Positions 26,203 to 36,048 of a stretch of 64,000 nt of DNA are shown here, piece by piece; the stretch's first letter is position 1; each line of letters begins with the position of its first letter. The notes under the pieces were generated by a model. That model had not been told where the DNA came from. It saw only the letters and a program-made list of their open reading frames with translations, and did no database searches. The stretch comes from Actinomyces trachealis (lineage in GTDB: Bacteria > Actinomycetota > Actinomycetes > Actinomycetales > Actinomycetaceae): positions 62,001 to 126,000 of the forward strand of contig NZ_CP065027.1 of NCBI RefSeq assembly GCF_015711475.1, read 5' to 3'. The position numbers were made by a program, and so were the translations under genes.

Positions 26203-28340
26203 CGGACACCGGGTCCGAGACGGTTCCCCCGGAGCTGGACTACCACGCCCTCAACGCCAAGCTGAACCTCTACGACACCGACGGCAAGATCCAGTTCGCG
26301 GCGGACCGGGAAGCGGCACGCCAGTACTTCCTGCAGCACGTCAACAAGAACACCGTCTTCTTCCACGACCTGGAGGAGAAGCTTGAGTACCTCGTCGAGG
26401 AGGGCTACTACGAGCAGCGGGTGCTGGACCTGTACTCCCCGGAGTTCGTCAAGGCCGCCTTCAAGGCTGCCTACGCCCACAAGTTCCGTTTTGAGACCTT
26501 CCTGGGGGCCTTCAAGTACTACACCTCCTACACCCTCAAGACCTTTGACGGGCAGCGCTACCTGGAACGCTTTGAGGACCGTGTGACCATGGTGGCCCTA
26601 ACCCTGGGCGGGGGTGACGAATCCCTGGCCCTGGACCTGGTGGAGGAGATCATGACCGGGCGCTTCCAGCCCGCCACCCCCACCTTCCTCAACGAGGGCA
26701 AGGCCCAGCGGGGGGAGCCGGTCTCCTGCTTCCTGGTGCGCATCGAGGACAATATGGAGTCCATCGCCCGGGGCATCAACTCTGCCTTGCAGCTGTCCAA
26801 GCGTGGAGGAGGAGTGGCCCTGCTGCTGACCAACCTGCGGGAGATGGGTGCCCCCATCAAGCGCATTCAGAACCAGTCCAGCGGTGTCATCCCCGTGATG
26901 AAGCTGCTGGAGGACTCCTTCTCCTACGCCAATCAGCTGGGGGCCCGCCAGGGGGCCGGGGCGGTTTACCTGCACGCTCACCACCCCGACATCATGCGCT
27001 TCCTGGACACCAAGCGGGAGAACGCGGACGAGAAGATCCGCATCAAGACCCTCTCCCTGGGTGTGGTCATCCCCGACATCACCTTCGAGCTGGCCAAACG
27101 CAACGAGGACATGTACCTGTTCAGTCCCTACGACGTCGAGCGCGTTTATGGGGTGCCTTTCGCAGATATCTCCGTGACGGAGAAGTACCGGGAGATGGTG
27201 GACAACCCTGCCATCAAGAAGAAGAAGATTAACGCCCGCGAGTTCTTCCAGACCCTGGCTGAGCTGCAGTTCGAGTCCGGCTATCCGTACATCATGTTCG
27301 AGGACACGGTGAACCGGGCCAACCCCATCAAGGGTCGGGTTGTTATGTCCAACCTGTGCTCAGAGATCCTGCAGGTCTCCGAGGCCAGTGAACTCAACGA
27401 GGACCTCACCTACAAGTATGTGGGCAAGGACATCTCCTGCAACCTGGGCTCGCTCAACATCGCCAAGACGATGGATTCCCCGGACTTCGCCCGCACCATC
27501 CGCACCGCAGTGCGGGGCCTGACAGCCGTCTCGGATCAGACCTCCCTGCCTTCAGCGCCCTCCATTGACCGCGGTAACCGTGAGTCCCATGCCATCGGCC
27601 TGGGGCAGATGAACCTGCACGGCTACCTGGCCCGCGAGCGAGTCTTCTACGGCTCCGAGGAGGCGCTGGACTTCACTAACGTATACTTCGCCTGCGTGTT
27701 GTTCCAGGCGCTGAGCGCCTCCAACGAGCTGGCAGTGGAGCGCGGGGAGAGCTTTGTGGGCTTCGAGGACTCCAAGTACGCCAGTGGGGAGTTCTTTGAG
27801 AAGTACATGACGCAGGACTTCGTACCGGTCACTGAGCGGGTCAAGGAGCTGTTCGCGGCCTCCAGCGTGCACGTGCCTACCCGCGCCGACTGGGCGGAGC
27901 TCGCGGAGAAGGTCAAGTCCGGGGGCCTGTACAACCGCAACCTGCAGGCGGTCCCACCCACCGGCTCCATCTCCTACATCAACAACTCCACCTCCTCTAT
28001 CCACCCGATCGTGGCCAAGGTGGAGATCCGCAAGGAAGGCAAGATCGGGCGGGTCTACTACCCGGCCGCCTACATGACCAACGACAACCTGGAGTACTAC
28101 CAGGACGCCTACGAGATCGGCCCCGAGAAGATCATCGACACCTACGCCGTGGCCACCCAGCACGTGGACCAGGGCCTGAGCCTGACCCTGTTCTTCCCAG
28201 ACACCGCCACCACCCGTGACGTCAACAAGGCCCAGATTTACGCCTGGCGCAAGGGCATCAAGACCATCTACTACATCCGCCTGCGCCAGGCCGCCCTGGA
28301 GGGCACCGAGGTCCAAGGCTGCGTCTCCTGCATGCTGTGA
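26187..28340 (+). CDS. nrdE: Class Ib ribonucleoside-diphosphate reductase alpha subunit
   Basis: This 717-residue catalytic subunit reduces ribonucleoside diphosphates. It has the R1 residues [16 protein letters not shown], the NLCSEI active-site loop, the [18 protein letters not shown] loop and the redox-active terminal CVSCML. The start is a TTG inside the end of nrdI. Unlike the usual nrdHIEF operon, the partner gene nrdF lies 1.3 kb further on behind a terminator and another gene, so it probably has its own promoter. Confidence 0.95.
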   Translation: MADTLTDTGSETVPPELDYHALNAKLNLYDTDGKIQFAADREAARQYFLQHVNKNTVFFHDLEEKLEYLVEEGYYEQRVLDLYSPEFVKAAFKAAYAHKFRFETFLGAFKYYTSYTLKTFDGQRYLERFEDRVTMVALTLGGGDESLALDLVEEIMTGRFQPATPTFLNEGKAQRGEPVSCFLVRIEDNMESIARGINSALQLSKRGGGVALLLTNLREMGAPIKRIQNQSSGVIPVMKLLEDSFSYANQLGARQGAGAVYLHAHHPDIMRFLDTKRENADEKIRIKTLSLGVVIPDITFELAKRNEDMYLFSPYDVERVYGVPFADISVTEKYREMVDNPAIKKKKINAREFFQTLAELQFESGYPYIMFEDTVNRANPIKGRVVMSNLCSEILQVSEASELNEDLTYKYVGKDISCNLGSLNIAKTMDSPDFARTIRTAVRGLTAVSDQTSLPSAPSIDRGNRESHAIGLGQMNLHGYLARERVFYGSEEALDFTNVYFACVLFQALSASNELAVERGESFVGFEDSKYASGEFFEKYMTQDFVPVTERVKELFAASSVHVPTRADWAELAEKVKSGGLYNRNLQAVPPTGSISYINNSTSSIHPIVAKVEIRKEGKIGRVYYPAAYMTNDNLEYYQDAYEIGPEKIIDTYAVATQHVDQGLSLTLFFPDTATTRDVNKAQIYAWRKGIKTIYYIRLRQAALEGTEVQGCVSCML

Positions 28341-28377
28341 CCACCAGGATCGCCTGACTGACGGGGCCTGAGGCTCC

Positions 28378-28418
28378 AACACGGGTCTGGGCCGGTTATC
28401 TCAGTCCAGACCCGTGTT
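28378..28418 (+). terminator. Hairpin after nrdE
   Basis: A perfect 13-bp stem (28378-28390 with 28406-28418) with a 15-base loop follows the nrdE stop by 38 bases and ends in TT. The first two of the 21-bp-spaced repeats overlap its loop and right arm. Confidence 0.6.
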
Positions 28419-28466
28419 ATCTCATACAGCAAGGCGGTTATCTCATATCTGGGGAGAGTTATCTGA
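28395..28466 (+). repeat. Four GTTATCT(C/G)A repeats at exact 21-bp spacing
   Basis: GTTATCTCA occurs at 28395, 28416 and 28437, and GTTATCTGA at 28458. The 12-base spacers are unrelated in sequence, so only the 9-mers and their spacing are conserved. A 21-bp step is two helical turns and puts all sites on one face of the DNA. A 12-bp palindrome GTCAGGCCTGAC (28486-28497) follows. The element lies between nrdE and nrdF. Confidence 0.85.
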
Positions 28467-28496
28467 GAGATGGCGGAGGGGTGTGGTCAGGCCTGA

Positions 28497-28718
28497 CTCC
28501 TGACATTCACCGCCAGCCTCTCTGACACACCCGACGCCGAGAGCGCGGCCACGCTGCACGAGACACTGTTGATCAAGGCCGGGGAGGCACCCTCCCAGGT
28601 CGAGCGGGGCAACACCACCGTGACCCTGCACTGGATGGTCGGCGGCACCGAGGTGACCACAAAGGCCATTCTGAACAACGACGCCGCCCAGCGGACCCTG
28701 GAGGCTATGCGCAAGTAG
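28497..28718 (+). pseudogene. Orphan reading frame without a start codon
   Basis: A 73-codon frame reads TASLSDTPDAESAATLHETLL, then VERGNTTVTLHWMVGG and ends AAQRTLEAMRK. Amino-acid composition and codon use look coding, but the frame opens at a stop and has no ATG, GTG or TTG near its start. It is probably the C-terminal remnant of a deleted gene of unknown family. The flanks 28467-28496 and 28719-28914 hold nothing else that I can name. Confidence 0.4.
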
Positions 28719-28914
28719 CCGCTTGCCGGGGACTCCGCCCGCGCTTGGGCCGATGCCTGGATCACCACCCTGCTGGCTTCACCAAGCACCAAGACTCGGT
28801 TTGTAGCCGCTAGTGGCCGTCCCGCGCTCCACAGGTGAGCTTGGTGAGGGGAGGGTCGTAAGACCTATCGCGAAGGTGCGGGTGGGCAGGTGCGTTCCGG
28901 CTAGTGTGGGCGGC

Positions 28915-29514
28915 ATGGGCCCTGAACTTCCTGAACTTCCTGAAACCACTGCTGCCGTAGCCCCGGTGCGTACCGGCACCGTTGTGCCCGCAGAAGCCAC
29001 TCACAACCCAGCAGAGGACACGTCCTCTGTTCGCCACAAGGGCTTCCTGATTGGCATGACAGTCTTCATCGCTGTGCTGCCGCTAGCCCTTGCGTTGTTC
29101 AATATCGCGTGGATCGGTCCGGCCTTTACCAATGATGGCTTCAGCCGGAACTGGGTCCAGCACGATATGAAGGATTTCCTCAACGACTCCGACATCGTGG
29201 AGCGTTCGGCCATCCTTCATAAAGGTGACTTCCTGAACGGCTACTACTTCATCGTGGATGCCACGCTTGTGCCAGGAGTGACAGATGAGGAGGTCTGCCA
29301 GCTACTGGTTGAGGCAGATCAGCGATTCGGGGAACAGACAGAGCGGGGAATCGGCCTGGACACGATCTATGTACACCTCCATGGGGATATCCCCAGCCTT
29401 GACGAGGCCCTACAGACGACCATCCCCTTCAACAAATACCATCAAGATGGTTTCACCATCTACAACGGCAAAGGCGTCTGCGCAAGGACGTTCCGGTCTG
29501 GCTACGGCGGCTGA
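28915..29514 (+). CDS. Membrane-anchored protein of unknown function (199 aa)
   Basis: The product starts with a Pro/Glu/Thr-rich segment in which GAACTTCCT is repeated (PELPELPET). It has one transmembrane helix at about 45-68 (FLIGMTVFIAVLPLALALFNIAWIG region) and a 130-residue outer domain containing GYYFIVDATLVPGVTDEEVCQLL and TIYVHLHGDIP. I do not recognise the family. It sits alone between the nrdE region and nrdF. The ATG is chosen because upstream codons would read through intergenic-like sequence. Confidence 0.6.
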   Translation: MGPELPELPETTAAVAPVRTGTVVPAEATHNPAEDTSSVRHKGFLIGMTVFIAVLPLALALFNIAWIGPAFTNDGFSRNWVQHDMKDFLNDSDIVERSAILHKGDFLNGYYFIVDATLVPGVTDEEVCQLLVEADQRFGEQTERGIGLDTIYVHLHGDIPSLDEALQTTIPFNKYHQDGFTIYNGKGVCARTFRSGYGG

Positions 29515-29622
29515 GCAGCCCACGCTGCCTGTCTGGCTGACCCTCGTCATCTCGCCAGCCCGTGCCGCCTCCAGTGTCACAGTCTGGCTGGGCGGGGCCC
29601 GCCGTCGGCGTGGGTAGCATGA

Positions 29623-30630
<1,008 letters not shown>

Positions 30631-30674
30631 GAGATCCTTCCAGGCTGCCCCCTGCCGCACCGACTCCTGCCTGA

Positions 30675-30711
30675 CGACGGCGGGGCTGGGGCCACCCCGG
30701 CTCCGCCGTCG
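30675..30711 (+). terminator. Terminator hairpin after nrdF
   Basis: Inverted arms CGACGGCGG (30675-30683) and CCGCCGTCG (30703-30711) enclose a second G/C-rich pairing. It lies 45 bases after nrdF. Confidence 0.6.
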
Positions 30712-30812
30712 CTCACAGGTACCCGAAAACAGACATCCTCACCGCAGAAGCTGCTGACAAGTGACCGATGTGTGCAAAGGCGCCGCCGAACATGTTCAAC
30801 AAAGGTTTATTG

Positions 30813-30834
30813 TCAGCAAAGTAGTGCTTGCTGA
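30813..30834. promoter_or_regulatory. AT-rich leader of the second Fic gene with a small inverted repeat
   Basis: TCAGCAA (30813-30819) and TTGCTGA (30828-30834) form a 7-bp inverted repeat eight bases apart. The surrounding 30770-30880 stretch is much richer in A/T than its neighbours and repeats short words such as GTTCAACA and ATTCAACA. It may bind the Fic protein's own winged helix. Confidence 0.35.
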
Positions 30835-30851
30835 TATTCAACAAGTGCTCC

Positions 30852-32066
30852 ATGATGAACATCATGGACTTGAGTATGTTCAAGAACCCCAGCATGGGAG
30901 AGCTCGTGGAGATCAGCGGCTCAGGCCCCATCGGGGGAACCTGGCGGCACCGGGCTTTCGTGCCCGCGCCCTTGGGGGACGAGGAGCCACCACTGTCCGG
31001 GGCCACCTACCGGGCGGTGGCAGCTGCGGGGCGCGCCCTGGCGGCCCTAGATGCGACTGCCCGCCAGCTGCCCAATCCCTACCTGCTGCGCACGCCTGCG
31101 CTACGGCGGGAGGCCCAGTCCACCTCAGCGCTGGAAGGTACCTACGCCCCCCTGGAGCAGGTGCTCACCGCTACGGAGGACGCTCCAGCCACCGCCGAGA
31201 TGGCCGAGGTCCTCAACTACGTGACCATGGCGGAGGTCGGCTTCAACTGGGTGGGGCAGGGCCGTCACATCACGCTCAGCCTCCTGGAGGACCTGCAGGG
31301 CCAGCTCATGCGCGGCACCCCGCTGGAGGGCCAGTCCGGCCACCTGCGCGACAGCCAGGTGGTGATCGGTCGCCGCGACATGACCGACCCCTTTGTTGCT
31401 CCAATCCTCGCTGCGCGCTTCGTCCCGCCCCCACCGGGGGACCGGCTGCGCAACGGCGTCGAGGCGCTGCTCAGCTGGCTCCAGCAGGACCATGCCGGGC
31501 AGATCGACCCGGTGGTCCTGGCCGGCATGGCCCACTACCAGTTCGAGACCCTGCACCCTTTCCGAGACGGCAACGGGCGCCTGGGCCGCTACCTGATCGT
31601 CCTGACGCTCCTGCGCTCCGGTGTGCTCTCAGAACCCACCCTGACCGTCTCCCCCTGGTTCGAGGCCCGCCGCACCGAGTACTACGACACGCTCCTGGCA
31701 GTAAGCACTGACGGCAACTGGGACGGCTTTCTAAGCTTCTTCGCCTCCGGGCTCGCTGACTCCGCCACCGCCACCCGGGCGCAGATACTTGAGCTGGTGC
31801 AGGTGCAGGAGAGCTTGCGGGAGCAGGTGCGCGGCTCTCGGCTCAGAGCCGCCCATGCGCTCACGGTCGTGGACCTGTCCGTGGCCAGCCCCGCACTCAC
31901 CGTGCGCCGCGTGGAGCAGGCGACCGGCCTGTCCTACGGGCGGGCCAACAATCTGCTCGGCCAGCTCGTGGACCTGGGCCTGCTCAAGGTCCTGAACCCT
32001 GACTCCCAGCCGCGGCGCTTCGTGGCTCCCGCGGTGCTAGAGGTGTTGCTGCGCGGCGGTCGCTGA
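30852..32066 (+). CDS. Fic-family protein, second copy, with C-terminal HTH
   Basis: This protein of about 404 residues has the class II Fic layout: inhibitory motif STSALEGTY in the N-terminal third, the active site HPFRDGNGRLGR, and a C-terminal winged-helix-like region (TVRRVEQATGLSYGRANNLLGQL). It is only distantly similar to the Fic protein at 8.1 kb, so it is not a recent duplicate. Several ATG codons cluster at the start (30852, 30864, 30876, 30894); the first in the cluster is given, but a later one is possible. The AT-rich leader suggests acquisition. Confidence 0.85.
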   Translation: MMNIMDLSMFKNPSMGELVEISGSGPIGGTWRHRAFVPAPLGDEEPPLSGATYRAVAAAGRALAALDATARQLPNPYLLRTPALRREAQSTSALEGTYAPLEQVLTATEDAPATAEMAEVLNYVTMAEVGFNWVGQGRHITLSLLEDLQGQLMRGTPLEGQSGHLRDSQVVIGRRDMTDPFVAPILAARFVPPPPGDRLRNGVEALLSWLQQDHAGQIDPVVLAGMAHYQFETLHPFRDGNGRLGRYLIVLTLLRSGVLSEPTLTVSPWFEARRTEYYDTLLAVSTDGNWDGFLSFFASGLADSATATRAQILELVQVQESLREQVRGSRLRAAHALTVVDLSVASPALTVRRVEQATGLSYGRANNLLGQLVDLGLLKVLNPDSQPRRFVAPAVLEVLLRGGR

Positions 32067-32165
32067 GAACTGACCCGGCGTGCCAGCCATCCGGCTGTGC
32101 GCCTGCCCGCCTGGCTCAGCCCAACCGGCGCACCCACCCGGCCCCGGCGTCGTTAGGCTGCCCCC

Positions 32166-33035
32166 ATGAGTGAGTACTTCGTGGGCAAGCGCGACGCTGA
32201 CGGCCAGGACCCGGCCGAGTCTCCCGCCCCCGGCCAGCCACCAGCCGCAGAGGGCGCCCCCCAGCGTGCTCCTATGGGCACGCACACCCCCGTGCCCGGC
32301 GAGACCGTGCGCCTGGGCCTGCCCTTCAACGGTGTGGTGCCCCTGTGGTACGAGGGTGAGGACATCACCTGGCACCGCAGCCTAGACCTGGACCTGTCCA
32401 CCCTGCTGGGCTTGGGGCACGTCCAGACCGCCCCCGGCCCCTCTCCAACCCCGTCCGGCTGGAGCGAGCAGGTGGAGGTCGCCACCCTCAGCTACCCACC
32501 GGAGGAGCCTGGTCCCATCCTGCACCTGCAGGCCGTGGCCCCCACCGGTCGCCGCGCCGTCAACCACGAGGGGCAGGGTGCTCTGCTGCGCCTGAGCCCA
32601 CCGCTGGAGGCCCAGGCGGCCTTGGCGGACGGGCTGGACGAGACCTCCCTGGCCATCCACGTGGGCCGCCTGATGATCCGGGCCGCCCGCGACTCCGCCA
32701 TCCTCCTGTTCACCCTGCGGGCCCCCCACGACCCTGAGGCCCACCACCTCCTGTCTATCCCCGCGGAGGTGGACGAGCAGTTGGTCATGCACTTCCACCT
32801 GGGCACCCTCATGGACATGGACGGCGGCGCCTGGGCGCGCTCCACCCGCCAGGACGGTATGAGTCTGCTTGACCTGGACGTGCCCTTCGAGCCGCTGCTG
32901 GCCGCTGGCAACGGGGAGGACGAGCCCGGCCTGGACGCTAGTGGGCTGGTGGACATGGCCCGGCCTCTGGTCGACTGCCTGCTCAAGCCCGGCTTCCCCT
33001 TCGCCCTGGGCTACTCCTTCATCCTGCCCGAGTAG
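32166..33035 (+). CDS. Hypothetical protein (289 aa)
   Basis: The N-terminal 45 residues are Pro/Ala-rich and probably disordered. The remainder is a mixed alpha/beta protein with no membrane segment and no motif that I recognise. Codon use matches the chromosomal housekeeping genes, so it is likely a native gene. It stands alone between the Fic and NaeI-type regions. Confidence 0.65.
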   Translation: MSEYFVGKRDADGQDPAESPAPGQPPAAEGAPQRAPMGTHTPVPGETVRLGLPFNGVVPLWYEGEDITWHRSLDLDLSTLLGLGHVQTAPGPSPTPSGWSEQVEVATLSYPPEEPGPILHLQAVAPTGRRAVNHEGQGALLRLSPPLEAQAALADGLDETSLAIHVGRLMIRAARDSAILLFTLRAPHDPEAHHLLSIPAEVDEQLVMHFHLGTLMDMDGGAWARSTRQDGMSLLDLDVPFEPLLAAGNGEDEPGLDASGLVDMARPLVDCLLKPGFPFALGYSFILPE

Positions 33036-33055
33036 GTGCCTGCGCGTGCCAGGCA

Positions 33056-33080
33056 GTGCCACCAAAGGTGTCAGTGGCAC
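33056..33080. terminator. Inverted repeat upstream of the methyltransferase
   Basis: GTGCCAC (33056-33062) and GTGGCAC (33074-33080) can form a stem, and GTGCCA recurs nearby at 33092. It could end the upstream gene or be a control site of the R-M pair; the sequence does not decide. Confidence 0.4.
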
Positions 33081-33144
33081 CTGACATGATCGTGCCAACA
33101 GCGGTGGCGGCAGCCCCAAGCACTCGCATGAGAGGATCTGCGTC

Positions 33145-34134
33145 GTGATCTCAACTCCACAGCTCAACGTCCTGGAGATATGTGCCGGGGCTGGTGGGCA
33201 GTCTTCTGGACTGGAGCAGGCTGGTTTCAACCACTGCCTCGCCGTTGAACTGGATAAGGATGCAGCCGCCACCCTCCGTCTGAACCGCCCCTCCTGGGAG
33301 GTCTATGAGGGTGACGTCCGTGAAGTGGACGGTCGCGCGTACCGGGGTGTGGACCTGCTGGCAGGAGGAGTGCCTTGCCCCCCGTTCTCCATTGCGGGCA
33401 AACAGCTTGGTGCCGACGACGAGCGCGACCTATTCCCCGAGGCAATACGCCTTATAGGCGAGGCGCGGCCTGCCGCAGTCATGCTTGAGAATGTAAAAGG
33501 TCTGGCTCTGGCGCGCTTTGCCCCTTTCCGCCAGTCGATCCTGGACGCGCTTGACTCCATGGGCTACGACTCGGACTGGCAGTTGCTGAGTTCTAGCGAG
33601 TACGGGGTCCCACAGCTGCGCCCCAGGTTCATTCTTGTTGCTATGAAGCGCAGTAAGCTCCGCAGGTTCGCCTGGCCCCGCCCAGTCGGCACACCACCAA
33701 CCGTCGGGGAGACGCTGTACCCGCTTATGGCCTCACGTGGATGGGCGGGTGCTGAGGCCTGGGCCAAGCGTGCCAACAGCATTGCGCCCACCCTAGTGGG
33801 CGGCTCCAAAAAGCATGGTGGTGCCGACCTGGGGCCCACCCGCGCCAAGCAGGCCTGGCGTATGCTGGGAGTAGACGGCAAGGGCATCGCTGACCAGGCT
33901 CCTGGAAGTGACGCGCCCCTGGACCATGTACCGCGCCTGACCAACGAGATGGCGGCCCGGGTGCAGGGCTTTTCCCCCCAGTGGCATTTCGTCGGCAGAA
34001 AGACCTCGGTGTACCGCCAAGTAGGAAACGCTTTCCCCCCACCAGTGGCTAAAGCCGTAAGCACCTCCATTGCCGAGGCCCTTGGCGTGGCTGTGCCTAA
34101 GCGCGACGGCGGCAGGCTGCGTGCCGTGAGCTAG
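33145..34134 (+). CDS. DNA (cytosine-5) methyltransferase, M.NaeI-like
   Basis: This 329-residue enzyme has the C5-methyltransferase motifs in order: motif I LEICAGAGGQSSGLEQAGF, motif IV with catalytic Cys78 (GGVPCPPFS), motif VI ENVKGL with Glu115, motif VIII and a short target-recognition region (SIAPTLVGGSKKHGGADLG), and motifs IX-X QVGNAFPPPV. It should protect the host from the convergent NaeI-type endonuclease, whose known prototype recognises GCCGGC. It starts with GTG. The two genes end nine bases apart. Confidence 0.88.
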   Translation: MISTPQLNVLEICAGAGGQSSGLEQAGFNHCLAVELDKDAAATLRLNRPSWEVYEGDVREVDGRAYRGVDLLAGGVPCPPFSIAGKQLGADDERDLFPEAIRLIGEARPAAVMLENVKGLALARFAPFRQSILDALDSMGYDSDWQLLSSSEYGVPQLRPRFILVAMKRSKLRRFAWPRPVGTPPTVGETLYPLMASRGWAGAEAWAKRANSIAPTLVGGSKKHGGADLGPTRAKQAWRMLGVDGKGIADQAPGSDAPLDHVPRLTNEMAARVQGFSPQWHFVGRKTSVYRQVGNAFPPPVAKAVSTSIAEALGVAVPKRDGGRLRAVS

Positions 34135-34142
34135 GATGCAAG

Positions 34143-35063
34143 CTACCTGCACCGTATCAGTGGGGCGGGTCCTGTTGCCTGCTCACCGTCATGGGCCATC
34201 CGCCACCAGGCCCCAGATATCTCAACGCCCTGCCCAGGTGCTGTTGGCACGACTCGGACACTGACCATCTCACCAGGCCCAGGAGATATAGCGCCAAGAG
34301 TTTTGGCCAGGTCCCGCTGTGCGTGGTAGTCGCCGCCAAGTATTAGATAACCTTCGGGACGCAGTTGTCCGCGAGCGCCCCCGTTCTCACGCACCCGCTT
34401 CATATAGTCGTCCTGCTGGGCGACAGTGGCGATTATGTTGCGGGAAATGCGGCGATTTGTTGCCCTGCGGAACAATTCGTTTATGCGTGCTTGACCACTG
34501 CGGCAGCCCATTATCTGGCTGACAGTGCTCTCGTCCAGTTCCAGCAAGACATTGGGCTGCATGAGCGCCTCGCGGTGTAACCACAGGATCTGGTTGCGCC
34601 CATGTTTGTTGAGTCCGGTCTTGCGGTCGCGGTTCTCACTGCTGCGACGGTTCTCCTTTGTTGCCCGCACCACGCCCGCACTCCAGGTGGAGGTCTGGTC
34701 GTTGGCTTGGGTGACCAGCACGATCTGCTCGAAGCTCTCAATCGGCAGCATCCAGGAGCCGGTGTGTGAGTACTTGCAGTCCACTTCCTGGCCCGCGATC
34801 AGGAAGTCCAGCACGCGCCCGTCAGCAAGTTTGAGCTCACGTTGGAGGTTGATCTCCACGAGCGTACCAAAGTGGGTTTTCTCAGTCTTGAACAGCTGGT
34901 CGAGCCGGTACCTGCCGGTGCGCTGACCGTCGTACAACTGGTCGAAGGTGGCGCGGAAGACCTGTGCCATGCGCTGCCCGTCGGGGTCAAGGTCACGCAG
35001 GGCATCGGCGACGTCAATCACTTGTTGGTCAGGGCTGGGGTCTGGCACCGGTGGCGAGATCAC
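34143..35063 (-). CDS. NaeI-type (type IIE) restriction endonuclease
   Basis: This 306-residue protein follows the known NaeI sequence closely, including DQLYDGQRTG, KTEKTHFGTLVEINLQRE, AGQEVDCKYS and, in the Topo (CAP-like) domain, IATVAQQDDYMKRVRENGGAR. With the GTG at 35063 the catalytic residues fall at Glu70, Asp86, Asp95 and Lys97, the same numbers as in NaeI. Leu43 is retained; in NaeI, changing it to Lys turns the enzyme into a topoisomerase/recombinase. It should therefore cut GCCGGC with allosteric use of a second site. A second GTG at 35048 is possible. Confidence 0.9.
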   Translation of the reverse strand: MISPPVPDPSPDQQVIDVADALRDLDPDGQRMAQVFRATFDQLYDGQRTGRYRLDQLFKTEKTHFGTLVEINLQRELKLADGRVLDFLIAGQEVDCKYSHTGSWMLPIESFEQIVLVTQANDQTSTWSAGVVRATKENRRSSENRDRKTGLNKHGRNQILWLHREALMQPNVLLELDESTVSQIMGCRSGQARINELFRRATNRRISRNIIATVAQQDDYMKRVRENGGARGQLRPEGYLILGGDYHAQRDLAKTLGAISPGPGEMVSVRVVPTAPGQGVEISGAWWRMAHDGEQATGPAPLIRCR

Positions 35064-35220
35064 CTCCCAGAGTGTAGGACCACATTCCGCGCCAGTGGCT
35101 TCTGGTGTGGAGGGTGACGTCCTGGCGGCGGCCCGGTGGCGACCCGGTGGTGACTGACCTCACCGGTCCCTGGGCCGAAAATGTCCGCCTGCCTGCTGGC
35201 CCTTAGGTGATGGTTGGGGC

Positions 35221-36000
35221 ATGCTCACCCTCTCCGACAACCTGCAGGCCCAGGTCGGCTCCGCCGTCGCGCGTACCGACGGCGCCCGCAGGCCGCTGCC
35301 CTTCTTCGTGTCCTCCATGCTTGCCGGGGCCTTCGTGGGCATTGGCGGCACCTTCATGCTTATGGCAGCTGGACCCTTCAAGGCTGCGGGCAGCCCCGCA
35401 ACCGCCCTGGTGGCTGGCCCGCCCTTCTGCGTGGGGCTGCTCCTGTGCATCTACGGTGGGGCCGAGCTGGGCACCAGCGCCATGATGACCTTCGCCTTCG
35501 GGGGCCTGCGCAAGGCGATCACCTGGGCGCGCGCCGCAAGCGTGCTCGCCTTCATGCTCTTAGGCAACCTGGCTGGGGCAGTGGTGCTGTCTCTGCTGCT
35601 GCGCGGCACGAACATCCTGGACGCCAGCACCGCCGGGGGCGCGATGCTGGCCGCCGTCGTCACCACCAAGGGGAACCTGCCGCTGTCCGTGATCTTCTTC
35701 CGCGGCATCATGTGTAACGTGCTGGTGTGCCTGACCATCTGGTGCGTAACCCGGCTGAGCAGCGAGGTGGCCAAGGCGGTAGCGGTGTTCGCGATCATCA
35801 GCGCCTTCGTCACCTGCGGCTACGAGCACGTGGTGGCCAATATGACCTTCTTCAGCCTGGGCCTGTTCTACGACGTGGACGGCGCCTCCCTGGGGCTGGC
35901 GATCCGCAACCTCCTGGTGTCCGGGGCCGGAAACCTGGTGGGTGGCGGCCTGTTCGTGGGCGGCGCCTACCTGCTGGCCGCCCGCACCGAGCAGCCCTGA
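35221..36000 (+). CDS. Formate/nitrite transporter (FNT) family channel
   Basis: This 259-residue protein has six transmembrane segments and the family elements GGAELGTSAMM and AFVTCGYEHVVANMTFFSLG, which line the pore. FNT channels move formate, nitrite, lactate or hydrosulfide. No formate-metabolism gene is adjacent, so the substrate is open. It is a single gene that runs toward the convergent DUF885 gene. Confidence 0.85.
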   Translation: MLTLSDNLQAQVGSAVARTDGARRPLPFFVSSMLAGAFVGIGGTFMLMAAGPFKAAGSPATALVAGPPFCVGLLLCIYGGAELGTSAMMTFAFGGLRKAITWARAASVLAFMLLGNLAGAVVLSLLLRGTNILDASTAGGAMLAAVVTTKGNLPLSVIFFRGIMCNVLVCLTIWCVTRLSSEVAKAVAVFAIISAFVTCGYEHVVANMTFFSLGLFYDVDGASLGLAIRNLLVSGAGNLVGGGLFVGGAYLLAARTEQP

Positions 36001-36048
36001 AGGCGCGGGGGAACCAGGCGGCCCCCCGCGCCTGCCCCGCCGTCGCCG

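Noticed and set aside
27552..28382. Long open frame antisense to nrdE
   Set aside because: nrdE is certain on the plus strand through CVSCML, so this frame is a shadow.
28395..28466. CRISPR array
   Set aside because: The repeated unit is only 9 bp and the spacers 12 bp, far below CRISPR dimensions, and no cas genes are present.
30713..31006. 97-codon minus-strand frame opposite the second Fic start
   Set aside because: It overlaps the Fic coding start and lacks a ribosome site; it was considered as an antitoxin but no motif supports that.
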